The notes beneath the pieces were generated by a model, which saw nothing but the letters and a program-made list of their open reading frames with translations, was not told the origin of the DNA and did not search any database. Made by a program: the position numbers and the translations under genes. Positions 46,001-55,725 of a stretch of 64,000 nucleotides of DNA are shown here, piece by piece; within the stretch, counting starts at the first letter, position 1, and each line of letters starts with the position of its first letter. Source of the DNA: Cryobacterium sp. (GTDB lineage Bacteria > Actinomycetota > Actinomycetes > Actinomycetales > Microbacteriaceae); NCBI RefSeq assembly GCF_026786305.1, contig NZ_JAJAYI010000089.1:1-64000 (forward strand). The letters are read 5' to 3'.

Positions 46001-47002
46001 ATGTCATTCATGACAGTTTCAGACTCGGCGGCCAGGACGCCGAGCGGTATCGCGGTGAGCGGGGTCAGCCGGGCGTTCGGCAGTGTGTTCGCGCTGCTTG
46101 ATGCCACGCTGACCGTTCCCGCCGGCTCGGTCACGGCCCTGATCGGACCGAACGGCTCGGGCAAGACAACGCTGCTGCTCATGCTCGCCACGCTGCTCAC
46201 CCCCTCCACGGGCACCATCCGCATCAACGGTCATGACCCGGTCACCGAGCCTGAACGCGTGCGCGCCATCATGGGATGGATGCCCGACACCCTCGGTTCC
46301 TGGCCGAGCCTGAGCGCCCGCGCAGCCCTTCAGACCACCGGGCGCATGTACCGGATGACCCGTGAGCAGGCCGCCGTGCGCGCCGACGAGCTGATCGCCC
46401 TGACCGACCTCGATAATTTCGCCGACCGGCCGTCGCGGGTGCTGTCGCGCGGCCAGAAACAACGCCTGAGCCTGGCCCGGGCGCTCGTGCACTCCCCCGG
46501 CGTGCTGCTGCTCGACGAGCCGGCCTCCGGCCTCGACCCCGCCGCTCGTGCCTCGCTGCGCCAGCTGCTGCGCCGCCTGGCCGGCGACGGCACCGCCATT
46601 CTGGTGTCGAGCCACGTTCTCGCCGAACTCGACGAAATGGCGGATGCCGCGGTGTTCCTCGCCGACGGTCGCACCGCGAGCCCGGAACAGGTGGCGGCGG
46701 CGGGCGCGAGCGCCCGGGCCTGGCGCATCCGCTCACTGGACGAGGCAGCGCTGGAACGTGCGCTGGCGGCGGCCGGCGTGGTCGGCGCGCTCGTGCAGGT
46801 GCTCGGCGTCGACCAGCTCGGCACCCTCGTGCGGGTGGAGAACGAAGCCTCCGCCGCCGCTCTTCTGCACAATCTCGTGCTGCGCGGGGTTCCGGTGTGC
46901 GATTTCGGCCCTGCCGTTGGCAACCTCGAGCACACTTTTCTTGACCTCACGCGGGAAACAGGCCACGGTATCGCCCCGAACGACTCGGAGGCCACGAAAT
47001 GA
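46001..47002 (+). CDS. ABC transporter ATP-binding protein (exporter type)
   Basis: A 333-residue ATPase: Walker A GPNGSGKTT, signature LSRGQKQRLSLAR (a Gly-to-Arg change in the canonical LSGGQ third position), Walker B VLLLDEPASGLDP, H-loop SSHVLAELDEMADAAV, then a 100-residue C-terminal extension as in ABC-2 lipid/drug exporters. AAGGGGAG precedes ATG. Its stop overlaps the permease start. Confidence 0.94.
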   Translation: MSFMTVSDSAARTPSGIAVSGVSRAFGSVFALLDATLTVPAGSVTALIGPNGSGKTTLLLMLATLLTPSTGTIRINGHDPVTEPERVRAIMGWMPDTLGSWPSLSARAALQTTGRMYRMTREQAAVRADELIALTDLDNFADRPSRVLSRGQKQRLSLARALVHSPGVLLLDEPASGLDPAARASLRQLLRRLAGDGTAILVSSHVLAELDEMADAAVFLADGRTASPEQVAAAGASARAWRIRSLDEAALERALAAAGVVGALVQVLGVDQLGTLVRVENEASAAALLHNLVLRGVPVCDFGPAVGNLEHTFLDLTRETGHGIAPNDSEATK

Positions 47003-48093
47003 ACGACTCCCGCAACCGGGTTTTCCTGACCGGACTCTGGCTGATCGTCACCCTCGAACTGCGCCAGCGGGTGCGCGGCGTCTCGTGGTACGTGCTGCTC
47101 GGCGTCTTCATGCTGCTCGTGGGCATCGCCACGTTTTTGCTCTGGCTGGCCACCTCGGCCTGGCTGTCGGGCGGCGGCGGCGTGTTCTCGACCATCATTT
47201 TCTTGGTGTTGCTGCTCGGCACGCTGGTGTCGCCGGCGCTGTCAGGCAACGCTGTCAACGGCGACCGGGATGCCGGCATCCTGGCCACCACGCAGGTCAC
47301 GCTCATCAGCACCGGGCAACTGGTGCTCGGCAAGTTCCTGGCCGCGTGGATCACGGCGCTGGCCTTTCTCGCCGCGGCGCTGCCGTTTCTTATCTTCGCG
47401 GTCGTTCTCGGCGAGGTATCCGGCGGTACCATCGCGGTGTCGGTACTCGTGCTGGCAGCCGAGCTGGGTGTCATTGCGGCCGTGGGAGTAGGGCTGTCCG
47501 GCATTCTGACCAGGCCGCTGTTTTCCATCGTGCTGACCTATCTCGTGGTCGCGGCGCTCAGCCTCGGCACGCTCATTGCTTTCGCCCTGCTCGGCGCTGC
47601 CACGCAGCAGCAGGCCACGAGCGTGAACTACCAGGTCGTGTCGTCGACCTACGACGAGCAGACCGGAAAGCAGTCGGACATCGTCTGCTCCACGGCCCAG
47701 ACCTCGACGTATAACGTGCCGCGGTTCGACTCCTACTGGTGGATCCTCGCCGCGAACCCCTACGTGGTGGTAGCGGATGCCGCGCCCGGCAGCTTCGACG
47801 ACGGCGGCAACCCGACCGACCTGTTTGGTCAGATCGCCGTCGGCGTGCGCAGCGCGCAGGCACCGCCGGAGTTGTACCAAGAGTACAACGGCTGTGACGA
47901 CGCCGCCAAGGGGTACAGCGACCAGGCCTTCTCAGACGGTCCCACCCTGCAGGAGACCTACGACGGCGCGGTGCCGAGTTGGTTCATCGGGCTCGCGATG
48001 CACCTGCTGCTCGGCGCGGGCGCCCTGGCCTGGGCGTGGCGGCGCACCCGTACCCCCGCCACCAAACTCCCCGTTGGCAGTCGCATCGCGTAG
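46999..48093 (+). CDS. ABC-2 permease with large extracellular region
   Basis: A 364-residue protein with six to seven hydrophobic segments (first at WYVLLGVFMLLVGIATFLLWL) and a polar stretch of about 130 residues between helices near residues 205-335, with two Cys (VCSTAQ, NGCDD). ABC-2 family and coupled to the ATPase gene by ATGA. Substrate unknown. Confidence 0.9.
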   Translation: MNDSRNRVFLTGLWLIVTLELRQRVRGVSWYVLLGVFMLLVGIATFLLWLATSAWLSGGGGVFSTIIFLVLLLGTLVSPALSGNAVNGDRDAGILATTQVTLISTGQLVLGKFLAAWITALAFLAAALPFLIFAVVLGEVSGGTIAVSVLVLAAELGVIAAVGVGLSGILTRPLFSIVLTYLVVAALSLGTLIAFALLGAATQQQATSVNYQVVSSTYDEQTGKQSDIVCSTAQTSTYNVPRFDSYWWILAANPYVVVADAAPGSFDDGGNPTDLFGQIAVGVRSAQAPPELYQEYNGCDDAAKGYSDQAFSDGPTLQETYDGAVPSWFIGLAMHLLLGAGALAWAWRRTRTPATKLPVGSRIA

Positions 48094-48112
48094 ACGCTCT
48101 GCCCGGCCCGCG

Positions 48113-48910
48113 TTAGGAGGGGAGACCGATTATTCCGGCGTCAAAGGCGTCGGGGTCGTTATGATCCGGCGCCTCAGCGCCGCGAATTTCGCCCTGCAGG
48201 TCCCGCACGGCGGCGCGCAGGGCACGCTCGGCGTCGAGGCCTTGCGCCCGGGCCGAGGCGACGATGGCCAATAAAAGGGGGCCCAGATCGGCTTCGGATT
48301 CGATCGGAAGCGGGAAGCCGGCATCCGTTTCAAGCAGGCCGATCTTTTCGGCTCGGCCGAGGACCTTGTCGGCGAGGGCGAGCGCCGGCATTCCGGCTGG
48401 AATACCGTCGAGCACACTCGTGCGCCCTGGCTTCTCTGCTGCTTTGAAACCGTCCCACGCGGCCGAGACCTCGGCGGCGGTGTCGAGGGTCACATCGCCG
48501 AACACGTGTGGATGCCGCCCCACCATTTTCTCGGTCAGGCGTGCGGCGACATCCTGAATATCGAAGTTCTCCTCGGCGGTGTGCGCGGCGAGATCGGCGT
48601 GAAAGATCACCTGATAGAGAACGTCGCCGAGTTCTTCGAGCAGATCGTCGCGGGTGCCTTCCTCGATCGCCTCGATCAGTTCGTGGGTTTCCTCGACCAG
48701 GTGGCGAACGAGCGAGGCGTGCGTCTGGTCCGCGTCCCACGCGCATCCGCCGGGCGCGCGCAGCCGGGCGACCGTCGCGATCACCGTCTCAAGCGGGGTA
48801 GCGGATGCCGGCGGTGCGACAACACGAGGCTCGGCGGCACCAGCAGGCTGGCTCGGAATGCGGGGCTGATTCGACGGGCCGGGCTGATTCGAGAACAGGG
48901 GGTTTGTCAC
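48113..48910 (-). CDS. mazG: MazG-family nucleotide pyrophosphohydrolase
   Basis: Hydrolyses nucleoside triphosphates, house-cleaning aberrant nucleotides and lowering (p)ppGpp in E. coli (known). The catalytic helices show EETHELIEAIE, LLEELGDVLYQVIFHADLA and KMVGRHPHVFGDV. Start GTG 48910 is six bases from GAGGAG. The N-terminus has a Gln/Pro-rich low-complexity stretch (repeated SNQP) before the MazG domain. Confidence 0.93.
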   Translation of the reverse strand: MTNPLFSNQPGPSNQPRIPSQPAGAAEPRVVAPPASATPLETVIATVARLRAPGGCAWDADQTHASLVRHLVEETHELIEAIEEGTRDDLLEELGDVLYQVIFHADLAAHTAEENFDIQDVAARLTEKMVGRHPHVFGDVTLDTAAEVSAAWDGFKAAEKPGRTSVLDGIPAGMPALALADKVLGRAEKIGLLETDAGFPLPIESEADLGPLLLAIVASARAQGLDAERALRAAVRDLQGEIRGAEAPDHNDPDAFDAGIIGLPS

Positions 48911-49084
48911 AAGCACTCCTCAAGAACAATCGGCTGGTCACACACAATCGTAGGCTGCGGCCTCCTCCCCCGCTGGGCCCCACCCAGACGGGTCGTGTAT
49001 CCTGCTTGATGGTGAGCCGGGAAGTCTGGTCGGCACAATTTCGCTGCGCCTCCAGAAGTCGCGCCCCAGAACCAGAGGATCCCT

Positions 49085-50455
49085 GTGACCAAACCTGCAC
49101 GCTTGCCCACCACTCCTCGCCCGCCGGCCGAACCCGTTTTTCGCCGCGGCCGTTACCTCGAATTCGTGCGTATCTCGGCGATCCTGCGCAAGGAGACCGT
49201 CGGCGGAGCCATTCTGCTCGTGGCAACCGTCGCAGCGCTCATCATGGCGAACACGCCACTCGCCGATGCCTACTACGCCGCCCGTGACTTCAAGATCGGG
49301 TTTGAACCCCTACACCTGAACCTCAGCCTCGGCACTTGGGCCGCCGACGGGCTGCTCGCTATCTTCTTCTTTCTGGCCGGGCTCGAACTGAAACGCGAAT
49401 TCGTCGCCGGCGACCTGCGCACCGTCAACCGGGCCATCGTCCCGGTCGCGGCCGCGGTCGGCGGCGTCATCGTTCCCGCGCTCATCTACACGCTGATCAA
49501 CATCAATTCGGGGTCGGATGCCCTGCGCGGATGGGCCATTCCCACCGCGACCGACATTGCCTTCGCCGTGGCTGTGCTCGCCGTCATCGGCTCTCGTCTA
49601 CCGGCCGCGCTGCGTATCTTCTTGCTCACCCTGGCAGTGGTCGACGACCTGCTGGCGATTGCGATCATCGCGTTCTTCTATACCACCGACATTTCATTCA
49701 TCCTGCTGATTGTGGCGTTCATTCCGTTGGCTCTGTTCTGGATCCTGACGCACAAGTTCTCGTACTTCTTTGGCACCCGCGCCTGGAGCGCTTGGCTGAT
49801 CCTGTTGCCGCTCGGCTTCATCGTTTGGGCTCTGGTACACGGCTCGGGTGTGCACGCGACCGTCGCCGGTGTGCTGCTCGGCTTTGCCGTCCCGGTGCTG
49901 CGTAGCAAGCGCGGTGGCGGGCCGGACGCCGGACCTGGCCTCGCCGAGACCCTCGAACATCGCATCCGCCCGCTGTCGAGCGGCATCGCCATTCCGGTCT
50001 TCGCTTTCTTCTCGGCCGGAGTCACCATCGGTGGCGTCGACGGCCTGTTCCGCGCTATCACCGACCCGGTCGCCGTCGGAATCGTCGTCGCCCTCGTGAT
50101 CGGCAAACCAATCGGGGTACTGCTGGCGACCTGGATCGTCACCAAGACGACCAGGGCGACACTCGACCCCGATCTTGCCTGGATCGACGTCATCGGTGTG
50201 GCAACACTGGCCGGTGTCGGCTTCACCGTGTCGCTTCTGATCAGTGAACTCGGCTTCGGCCAGGGCAGCCCTCACGACGACCACGCCAAAATCGCCATCC
50301 TGGTTGGTTCGTTGCTCGCTGCACTGCTGGCCACTGCGATTCTGCGCGCACGCAACCGCCACTACCGTCTCATCGCCGAAAAAGAGGCGCTCGACGCCGA
50401 CAACGACGGCGTGCCCGACGTATTCGAGCCCGAGCCGAAGACGCAGTCCAACTAG
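49085..50455 (+). CDS. nhaA: Na+/H+ antiporter NhaA with C-terminal calcium-type motif
   Basis: Antiporter with twelve helices. Key residues are visible: Asp157 in TATDIAFA and the Asp187-Asp188 pair in [11 protein letters not shown] (equivalents of E. coli D133, D163, D164). Membrane part ends near residue 410. The C-terminal tail carries DADNDGVPD (437-445), which matches a DxDxDG-x-x-D calcium-binding loop. GTG start preceded by GAGGAT. Ends in a palindromic terminator shared with mfd. Confidence 0.94.
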   Translation: MTKPARLPTTPRPPAEPVFRRGRYLEFVRISAILRKETVGGAILLVATVAALIMANTPLADAYYAARDFKIGFEPLHLNLSLGTWAADGLLAIFFFLAGLELKREFVAGDLRTVNRAIVPVAAAVGGVIVPALIYTLININSGSDALRGWAIPTATDIAFAVAVLAVIGSRLPAALRIFLLTLAVVDDLLAIAIIAFFYTTDISFILLIVAFIPLALFWILTHKFSYFFGTRAWSAWLILLPLGFIVWALVHGSGVHATVAGVLLGFAVPVLRSKRGGGPDAGPGLAETLEHRIRPLSSGIAIPVFAFFSAGVTIGGVDGLFRAITDPVAVGIVVALVIGKPIGVLLATWIVTKTTRATLDPDLAWIDVIGVATLAGVGFTVSLLISELGFGQGSPHDDHAKIAILVGSLLAALLATAILRARNRHYRLIAEKEALDADNDGVPDVFEPEPKTQSN

Positions 50456-50465
50456 CACATCCGTC

Positions 50466-50522
50466 GGTCGAGCCTGTCGCGACCCCCTGCGTGCAGGAAA
50501 TATGGTCTCGACAAACTCGACC
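50466..50522. repeat. Palindromic dispersed repeat, copy B, acting as a terminator
   Basis: Arms at 50466-50484 and 50504-50522 match those of the repeat at 18425 (TGTCG-GACC and GGTCTCGACA) and pair with three mismatches; the spacer contains CCTG-CGTG-CAGG. TTTTTT follows at 50529-50534, so the hairpin plus T-tract ends nhaA transcription. It lies between two convergent gene ends. Confidence 0.75.
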
Positions 50523-50532
50523 ACCGGGTTTT

Positions 50533-53500
50533 TTAGGACGCGGCAGGGACCGGCACTGGGCGGGGGAAGATCGCCGTCAGCAGCGTCTTGGTCCATTCGA
50601 TCAGGGCGTTGTCGTCGAGTGGCTCGCCGTTCGGGCGCGGCATCGGCACGCTGAGCGCTCCGGTGGACGAGACGTAACGTGAGCCGGGATACATCCGCTG
50701 CAAGCGCACTTGAATCGAGTCAGCCAGATCGGCCGGAGCGACGCGCAGGTTCGAGCCCATGGCCACGACCTCGCCGAGTCCCGCCTGCTGCGCCTGCCAG
50801 CGCAGCCTCGACACGGCCACGAGATTCTGCACCGGCACGGGCGGTTCGCCGTATCGGTCGGTGAGTTCGTCGAGCACGAGGTCGATCTGGTCGACGGTCG
50901 CTGTGGGCGAGCTCGCGCTCGAGAGCTTCTGGTAGGCCTCGAGACGCAACCGTTCGCTGTCGACGAAGTCGTGCGGAATGTGCGCGTCGACTGGCAGTTC
51001 AAGGCGCAGCTCCGTCTGCCCCTCGGCGACGTCGCCGCGGAACGTGCTCACGGCCTCACCGATCATGCGCAGGTAGAGGTCGAAGCCGACACCGGCGATA
51101 TGGCCGGCCTGCTCGCCGCCGAGCAGGTTGCCGGCGCCACGAATTTCGAGGTCCTTGAGCGCAACCTGCATGCCCGCGCCGAGCTCGTTGTTCGCTGCGA
51201 TCGTGGCGAGCCGGTCGTGCGCGGTCTCCGACAGCGGCTTGTTCTCGTCGTACAAAAAGTAGGCGTAGGCCCGCTCGCGCCCACGTCCGACCCGGCCACG
51301 CAACTGGTGCAGCTGGCTCAGACCGAATTTGTCGGCGCGGTCGATGATGATGGTGTTGGCGTTGTTGATGTCGAGGCCGGTTTCGATGATCGTGGTGCAG
51401 ACCAAAATGTCGAACTTACGCTCCCAGAAGTCGCCGACCACCTGTTCCAATTGCGCCTCGGGTAGTTGCCCGTGCGCGATGGCGATGCGTGCCTCGGGCA
51501 CGAGCTCGGCGAGCTGCGAGGCAATGCGATTGATGCTCGTGACCCGGTTGTGCACAAAAAAGATCTGGCCCTCACGCAGCAGCTCACGACGGATGGCCGC
51601 GGCCACCTGCCGCTGCGAATACGGCCCGACAAAGGTCAGAATCGGATGCCGATCTTCGGGCGGGGTGGCCAAGATCGACATTTCTCGGATGCCGGTGACC
51701 GCCATCTCGAGCGACCGCGGGATGGGCGTCGCGCTCATCGCGAGAATATCGACGTTGGTTTTGAGCTTCTTCAACGCGTCCTTGTGCTCGACGCCGAACC
51801 GTTGCTCCTCGTCGATGATGACGAGGCCGAGGTCTTTGAAAATGATCGACGGCGACAGCAGCCGGTGCGTGCCGATAACGACGTCGACGGTGCCGTCGAG
51901 CATGCCGGCGATGGTTTCCCGCGACTCCTTGTCGGTCTGGAACCGCGACAGGGCGCGCAGGTGAATCGGAAATCCGGCGAAGCGCTCCTTGAAGGTTTCC
52001 ATATGTTGACTGACCAGGAGGGTGGTCGGCACGAGCATGGCGACCTGTTTGCCGTCCTGCACCGCCTTGAACGCGGCGCGAATGGCGACCTCGGTCTTGC
52101 CGAAGCCGACGTCACCGCTGAGCAGCCGGTCCATCGGAATGGGCCGTTCCATGTCGGCCTTGACCTCGTCGATCGTAGTGAGCTGGTCGGGCGTTTCCAC
52201 GAACGGAAAGGCCTCTTCGAGCTCACGCTGCCACGGGGTGTCCGGCCCGAAGGCGTACCCCTTGCTGGCCATGCGCGCCGAATACAGTTTGACGAGTTCA
52301 ACGGCGATGTCGCGCACCGCCTTGCGTGCCTTGGTCTTGGCGCTCGACCAGTCGCTGCCGCCCATCTTGCTCAGGGTCGGCGCTTCACCGCCGACATAGC
52401 GGGTGACGAGGTCGAGCTGGTCGGTCGGAACATACAGCCGGTCGCCGGCGTGCCCACGCTTCGACGGCGCATATTCGAGCACGAGGTATTCACGGGTGGT
52501 CTTGACCGGGTTTCGGCCTCCGCCTGACACCTCCCGCTGGGTCAGTTCGAGAAAACGGCCGATGCCGTGCGTCTGGTGCACGACGTGGTCGCCGGAAACG
52601 AGTTGCAGCGGGTCGACGACGTTTTTGCGGCGGCTCGCGAGCTTCTTGATCTGCCGCTCGGAGTAGCCGACGGTACGGCCGTAGAACTCAGACTCGCTGA
52701 TCAGCGTGAGCTTGCTCTGCGGCAGCTCAAAACCGTGATCGACGGATGCCTTCAGAAGGTAGGCGATACCCGGTTCCGGCTCCAGCGGCCACACGTCCAC
52801 CACGCGCACCGGCAGCTCGCGCTCGGCGAGCACCTGGGCGGCCCGCTCGACCAGACCGGCGCCCTGGGCGACGATGCCGACGACCCAGCCGTCGTGCAGC
52901 CGGGAGGCGACGTGACCCACGGCGCCGTCGACGCTGCCGGCGAAAGTGGGTACGGCATCCGCTTCGATGCGAATGGTGAGCAGTTCGTTCAGCTCGAGCG
53001 GTTGTTGAGCCTGTCGAAACACGGGCACGTCCGGCGCGGCGGTCGGCGCGGCCTGGAACGAACTCAGGGTCCACCAGCTGTGACCGGAGGCCGATGCGCC
53101 CGGTGCCGAGTACTTCACGCTGTCGCGCAGGCGGCCCAGCGTGAGGAAATCGCCGGATTCGAGGTCGATCGGAGCGTCGGCGCCGACAGTGGCGGCGCTC
53201 CAAGCGGCGCCGAGAAACTCGCGGTTGGTTTCGGCGAGGCTGATCGCGCGGCTCGCGACCCGTTCCGGTGAGATCACGGCGACGGCGGCGTTGCTCGGCA
53301 GGTAGTGGGTGACCGGTACCAGCCGGTCGACCAGTGCCGGCGCGAGGCTTTCCATACCCTCGACCGGGATGCCCTCAGCGATCTTGGCGAGCAGGCCGGC
53401 CAGGCTCGGAAATTCGTGCTGCATCTCGCGGGCGCGCTGCCGAACGGCGGGGCTGAGCAGCAGTTCGCGGCTCGGCGGCAGGCTGACGGACTCGACCGGT

Positions 53501-54177
53501 TCGGGCAGCGAGCGCTGGTCGGCGACGCTGAACAGTCGAATCTGCTCGACCTCGTCGCCGAAGAACTCCACCCGGTACGGGTGGGAGGAGACCGGTGGAA
53601 ACACGTCCAGAATGCCGCCGCGCACGGCGAACTCCCCGCGCCGGGTGACCATGTCGACGCGGGCATAGGCAACATTGACGAGCTGCAGCACGATCGCCGA
53701 GAGGTCATGGCCGCGCCCGCCAACGGTGAGCTCGATCGGTTCGTAGTCGGTGAGGTTGTCAGCGACCGGCTGCAACGCGGCCCGCACCGAGGCGACGACG
53801 ATGAGCGGATGCCGCGTGGCCGGGTCCGCCTCCTGCCATTCGCGCATGCGACGCAGGGCGTGCAGGCGTTTGCCGACGATCTCGGCGCTCGGGCTGAGGC
53901 GTTCGTGCGGCAGGGTCTCCCAGGCCGGAAAGTCGATGATCTCAGCGCTCGTGGCGAAGCAACCGAGGTTCTCGCGCAGCGCCTCGGACTCCCGGCCGGT
54001 CGCGGTGATGACGAAGAGAGCCTCGGCGTCATCCCGACGCAGGTCGAGGAGCGCGGCGAGAAGCGGCGCTCGCAGGCCCTCGGTCAGCGAGAAATCAGCG
54101 TCCCGGCTGGCGTACGCGAGGGCGTTGTCGAACGTGGAGGCGCGCGCGAGCGCTGCGATTAAGCCCTGAAGGATCAC
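50533..54177 (-). CDS. mfd: Transcription-repair coupling factor
   Basis: A 1214-residue translocase that removes stalled RNA polymerase and recruits UvrA. The N-terminal UvrB-homology region, RNA-polymerase-interacting domain (GIGRFLELTQREVSGG, YLVLEYAPSKRG), the helicase with Walker A GDVGFGKTEVA and Walker B IIDEEQRFGV, and the TRCF C-terminal domain are all present. Around residues 386-392 the segment VFRQAQQPL is encoded by a half copy of the palindromic repeat. Confidence 0.97.
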   Translation of the reverse strand: MILQGLIAALARASTFDNALAYASRDADFSLTEGLRAPLLAALLDLRRDDAEALFVITATGRESEALRENLGCFATSAEIIDFPAWETLPHERLSPSAEIVGKRLHALRRMREWQEADPATRHPLIVVASVRAALQPVADNLTDYEPIELTVGGRGHDLSAIVLQLVNVAYARVDMVTRRGEFAVRGGILDVFPPVSSHPYRVEFFGDEVEQIRLFSVADQRSLPEPVESVSLPPSRELLLSPAVRQRAREMQHEFPSLAGLLAKIAEGIPVEGMESLAPALVDRLVPVTHYLPSNAAVAVISPERVASRAISLAETNREFLGAAWSAATVGADAPIDLESGDFLTLGRLRDSVKYSAPGASASGHSWWTLSSFQAAPTAAPDVPVFRQAQQPLELNELLTIRIEADAVPTFAGSVDGAVGHVASRLHDGWVVGIVAQGAGLVERAAQVLAERELPVRVVDVWPLEPEPGIAYLLKASVDHGFELPQSKLTLISESEFYGRTVGYSERQIKKLASRRKNVVDPLQLVSGDHVVHQTHGIGRFLELTQREVSGGGRNPVKTTREYLVLEYAPSKRGHAGDRLYVPTDQLDLVTRYVGGEAPTLSKMGGSDWSSAKTKARKAVRDIAVELVKLYSARMASKGYAFGPDTPWQRELEEAFPFVETPDQLTTIDEVKADMERPIPMDRLLSGDVGFGKTEVAIRAAFKAVQDGKQVAMLVPTTLLVSQHMETFKERFAGFPIHLRALSRFQTDKESRETIAGMLDGTVDVVIGTHRLLSPSIIFKDLGLVIIDEEQRFGVEHKDALKKLKTNVDILAMSATPIPRSLEMAVTGIREMSILATPPEDRHPILTFVGPYSQRQVAAAIRRELLREGQIFFVHNRVTSINRIASQLAELVPEARIAIAHGQLPEAQLEQVVGDFWERKFDILVCTTIIETGLDINNANTIIIDRADKFGLSQLHQLRGRVGRGRERAYAYFLYDENKPLSETAHDRLATIAANNELGAGMQVALKDLEIRGAGNLLGGEQAGHIAGVGFDLYLRMIGEAVSTFRGDVAEGQTELRLELPVDAHIPHDFVDSERLRLEAYQKLSSASSPTATVDQIDLVLDELTDRYGEPPVPVQNLVAVSRLRWQAQQAGLGEVVAMGSNLRVAPADLADSIQVRLQRMYPGSRYVSSTGALSVPMPRPNGEPLDDNALIEWTKTLLTAIFPRPVPVPAAS
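53001..53022. repeat. Half palindrome of the dispersed repeat inside mfd
   Basis: The minus-strand sequence GTTTCGACAGGCTCAACAAC is the same kind of arm as in the copies at 18459 and 50504. It is in frame and encodes VFRQAQQ within mfd, so a repeat has inserted as a peptide. Confidence 0.65.
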
Positions 54178-54219
54178 TGAACGAGTCTACGCACTGGCAC
54201 CGACAGCGCCGAACTGGCC

Positions 54220-54804
54220 TCAGGACGGCGAATGGAACTTCTGCTGCGCCGCCACGACACCGTCGGAGGCGATCAGTTCAATCGCGTCGGCGGCATCCGC
54301 TATCAGATTGGGCAGAATGCTACGCTCGGTTGCGACGAAGTCGTGCAGCACGAAGTCGGCCGCATTCTGGCGGCCGGGCGGGCGGCCGATGCCCATGCGA
54401 ATGCGAATGAATTCGTTGGTTCCGGTGGCGGCGATGATGTCGCGCAGGCCGTTATGGCCGCCGTGACCGCCGCCGACCTTGATTTTGAGGGTGTCGAAGG
54501 GAAGGTCGAGGTCGTCGTGCACGACGATGAGCTGCGAGACGGGCAGCGAGTAGAACCTCAGCAGCGCGGCGACCGGGCTGCCGGAGACGTTCATGAAGGT
54601 GGTGGGCTTGGCCAGCACCAGGTGTGGTCCGCCGGGCGTGAAGCGCCCCTCGGCGACGAGGGCGGCCGTCTTGTGACGCTTGAAGTTTGACGTGAGACGG
54701 CCGGCGAGCTGTGCCGCCACCATTTGTCCGACGTTGTGCCGATTGCCGGCGTAGTCGGGCCCGGGGTTACCGAGCCCGACTACGAGCCACAGGTTCGTAT
54801 CCAG
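54220..54804 (-). CDS. pth: Peptidyl-tRNA hydrolase
   Basis: Frees tRNA from stalled peptidyl-tRNA. Core residues: GLGNPGPDYAGNRHNVG (with the catalytic His), TFMNVSGSPVA, VVHDDLDLPF and GGGHGGHNGLRDI. The ATG-started frame begins only at MVAAQLAG, which would delete the first 27 residues. The conserved N-terminus continues in frame up to CTG 54804, six bases after GGAGGA, and no ATG, GTG or TTG lies in frame before the upstream stop. So a CTG start is proposed. Confidence 0.93.
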   Translation of the reverse strand: MDTNLWLVVGLGNPGPDYAGNRHNVGQMVAAQLAGRLTSNFKRHKTAALVAEGRFTPGGPHLVLAKPTTFMNVSGSPVAALLRFYSLPVSQLIVVHDDLDLPFDTLKIKVGGGHGGHNGLRDIIAATGTNEFIRIRMGIGRPPGRQNAADFVLHDFVATERSILPNLIADAADAIELIASDGVVAAQQKFHSPS

Positions 54805-54860
54805 GGGAATCCTCCGTTTGCGAGGGTGATAGCCCAGACGGAACCAGTTGAGAATGAGTG

Positions 54861-55478
54861 CTACGCGTCGGGCGTGGCGGCGGGGGTGCCGGCCGTGATG
54901 ACCTCGGTCTCGGTCTCGGCCTCTTCTTCGTCTTCGCCACGCGGCGTGTGGATGTACACGACGAGGGCGTCTTCGTCGGAGATGAGCACGGCGCCGGTGG
55001 GCAGCGGAACGTCCTTGGCGTGAATCTGAGCGCCGTCTTCGAGGCCTTCGATCGACACGGTGACGTTCTCGGGAATGTCGGTCGCTTCCACCTCGAGCAG
55101 CAGGGTCTTGGTGTCGAAGTCGGCGACCGTGCCGGCGAAGGACTCGCCCGACATGTGCACCTGAACTTCAACCTGCACCTTTTCGCCCTTGCGCACGACG
55201 ACCAGGTCGATGTGCTCGATGACGGCCTTCACCGGGTCCTTCTGCACATCCTTGACCAGCACGAGCTGCTTGGCGCCGGCGATGTCAAGCTCGAGGAGCA
55301 TGTTGGCGCGACGCAGCAGCAGGGCGATGCGGTGGGCGGGCAGCGACACGTGCACCGGCTCGGTGCCGTGGCCGTAGATGACGGCCGGGATCTTGCCGAG
55401 AACGCGCAGCTTACGGGCCGCGCCCTTGCCGAAGCTTTCGCGCAGTTCAGCGGCGACGGCGGTAACTTCTCTAGCCAT
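54861..55478 (-). CDS. rplY: 50S ribosomal protein L25 (CTC family)
   Basis: A 205-residue protein with the L25 N-terminal 5S-rRNA-binding part (RKLRVLGKIPAVIYGHGTEPVHVSL) and the TL5/CTC C-terminal beta domain (VEATDIPENVTVSIEGLEDGAQIHAKDVPLP), ending in an acidic tail. ATG 55478 has AAGGAG seven bases upstream; the longer frame is not supported. Gene order rplY-pth is widespread. Confidence 0.95.
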   Translation of the reverse strand: MAREVTAVAAELRESFGKGAARKLRVLGKIPAVIYGHGTEPVHVSLPAHRIALLLRRANMLLELDIAGAKQLVLVKDVQKDPVKAVIEHIDLVVVRKGEKVQVEVQVHMSGESFAGTVADFDTKTLLLEVEATDIPENVTVSIEGLEDGAQIHAKDVPLPTGAVLISDEDALVVYIHTPRGEDEEEAETETEVITAGTPAATPDA

Positions 55479-55725
55479 GGTATTTCTCCTTGCGGGGCGT
55501 GAGGCCCAGGTCGTGGTTCGCGGGCCGAAGCCCGAGAAAGCGGGGTACTGATTCAACTCGAACGCATGTCAGCGTGAGGAAAAGCCCAAGGTCTCGTCCG
55601 CCGCGTCGATAACGGATGCCGCCGGTCCACTGATCTGGCCCAGCACCATCCCTCGCCGAAGTTCGATTCCCAAGCTTACACAGTTCGAGCCGCGTCTGCA
55701 GCCCGGGCGTGTCGCATCGGTACGA

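Noticed and set aside
51466..52527. 353-codon plus-strand frame inside mfd
   Set aside because: Antisense to the helicase region of mfd; no family motif.
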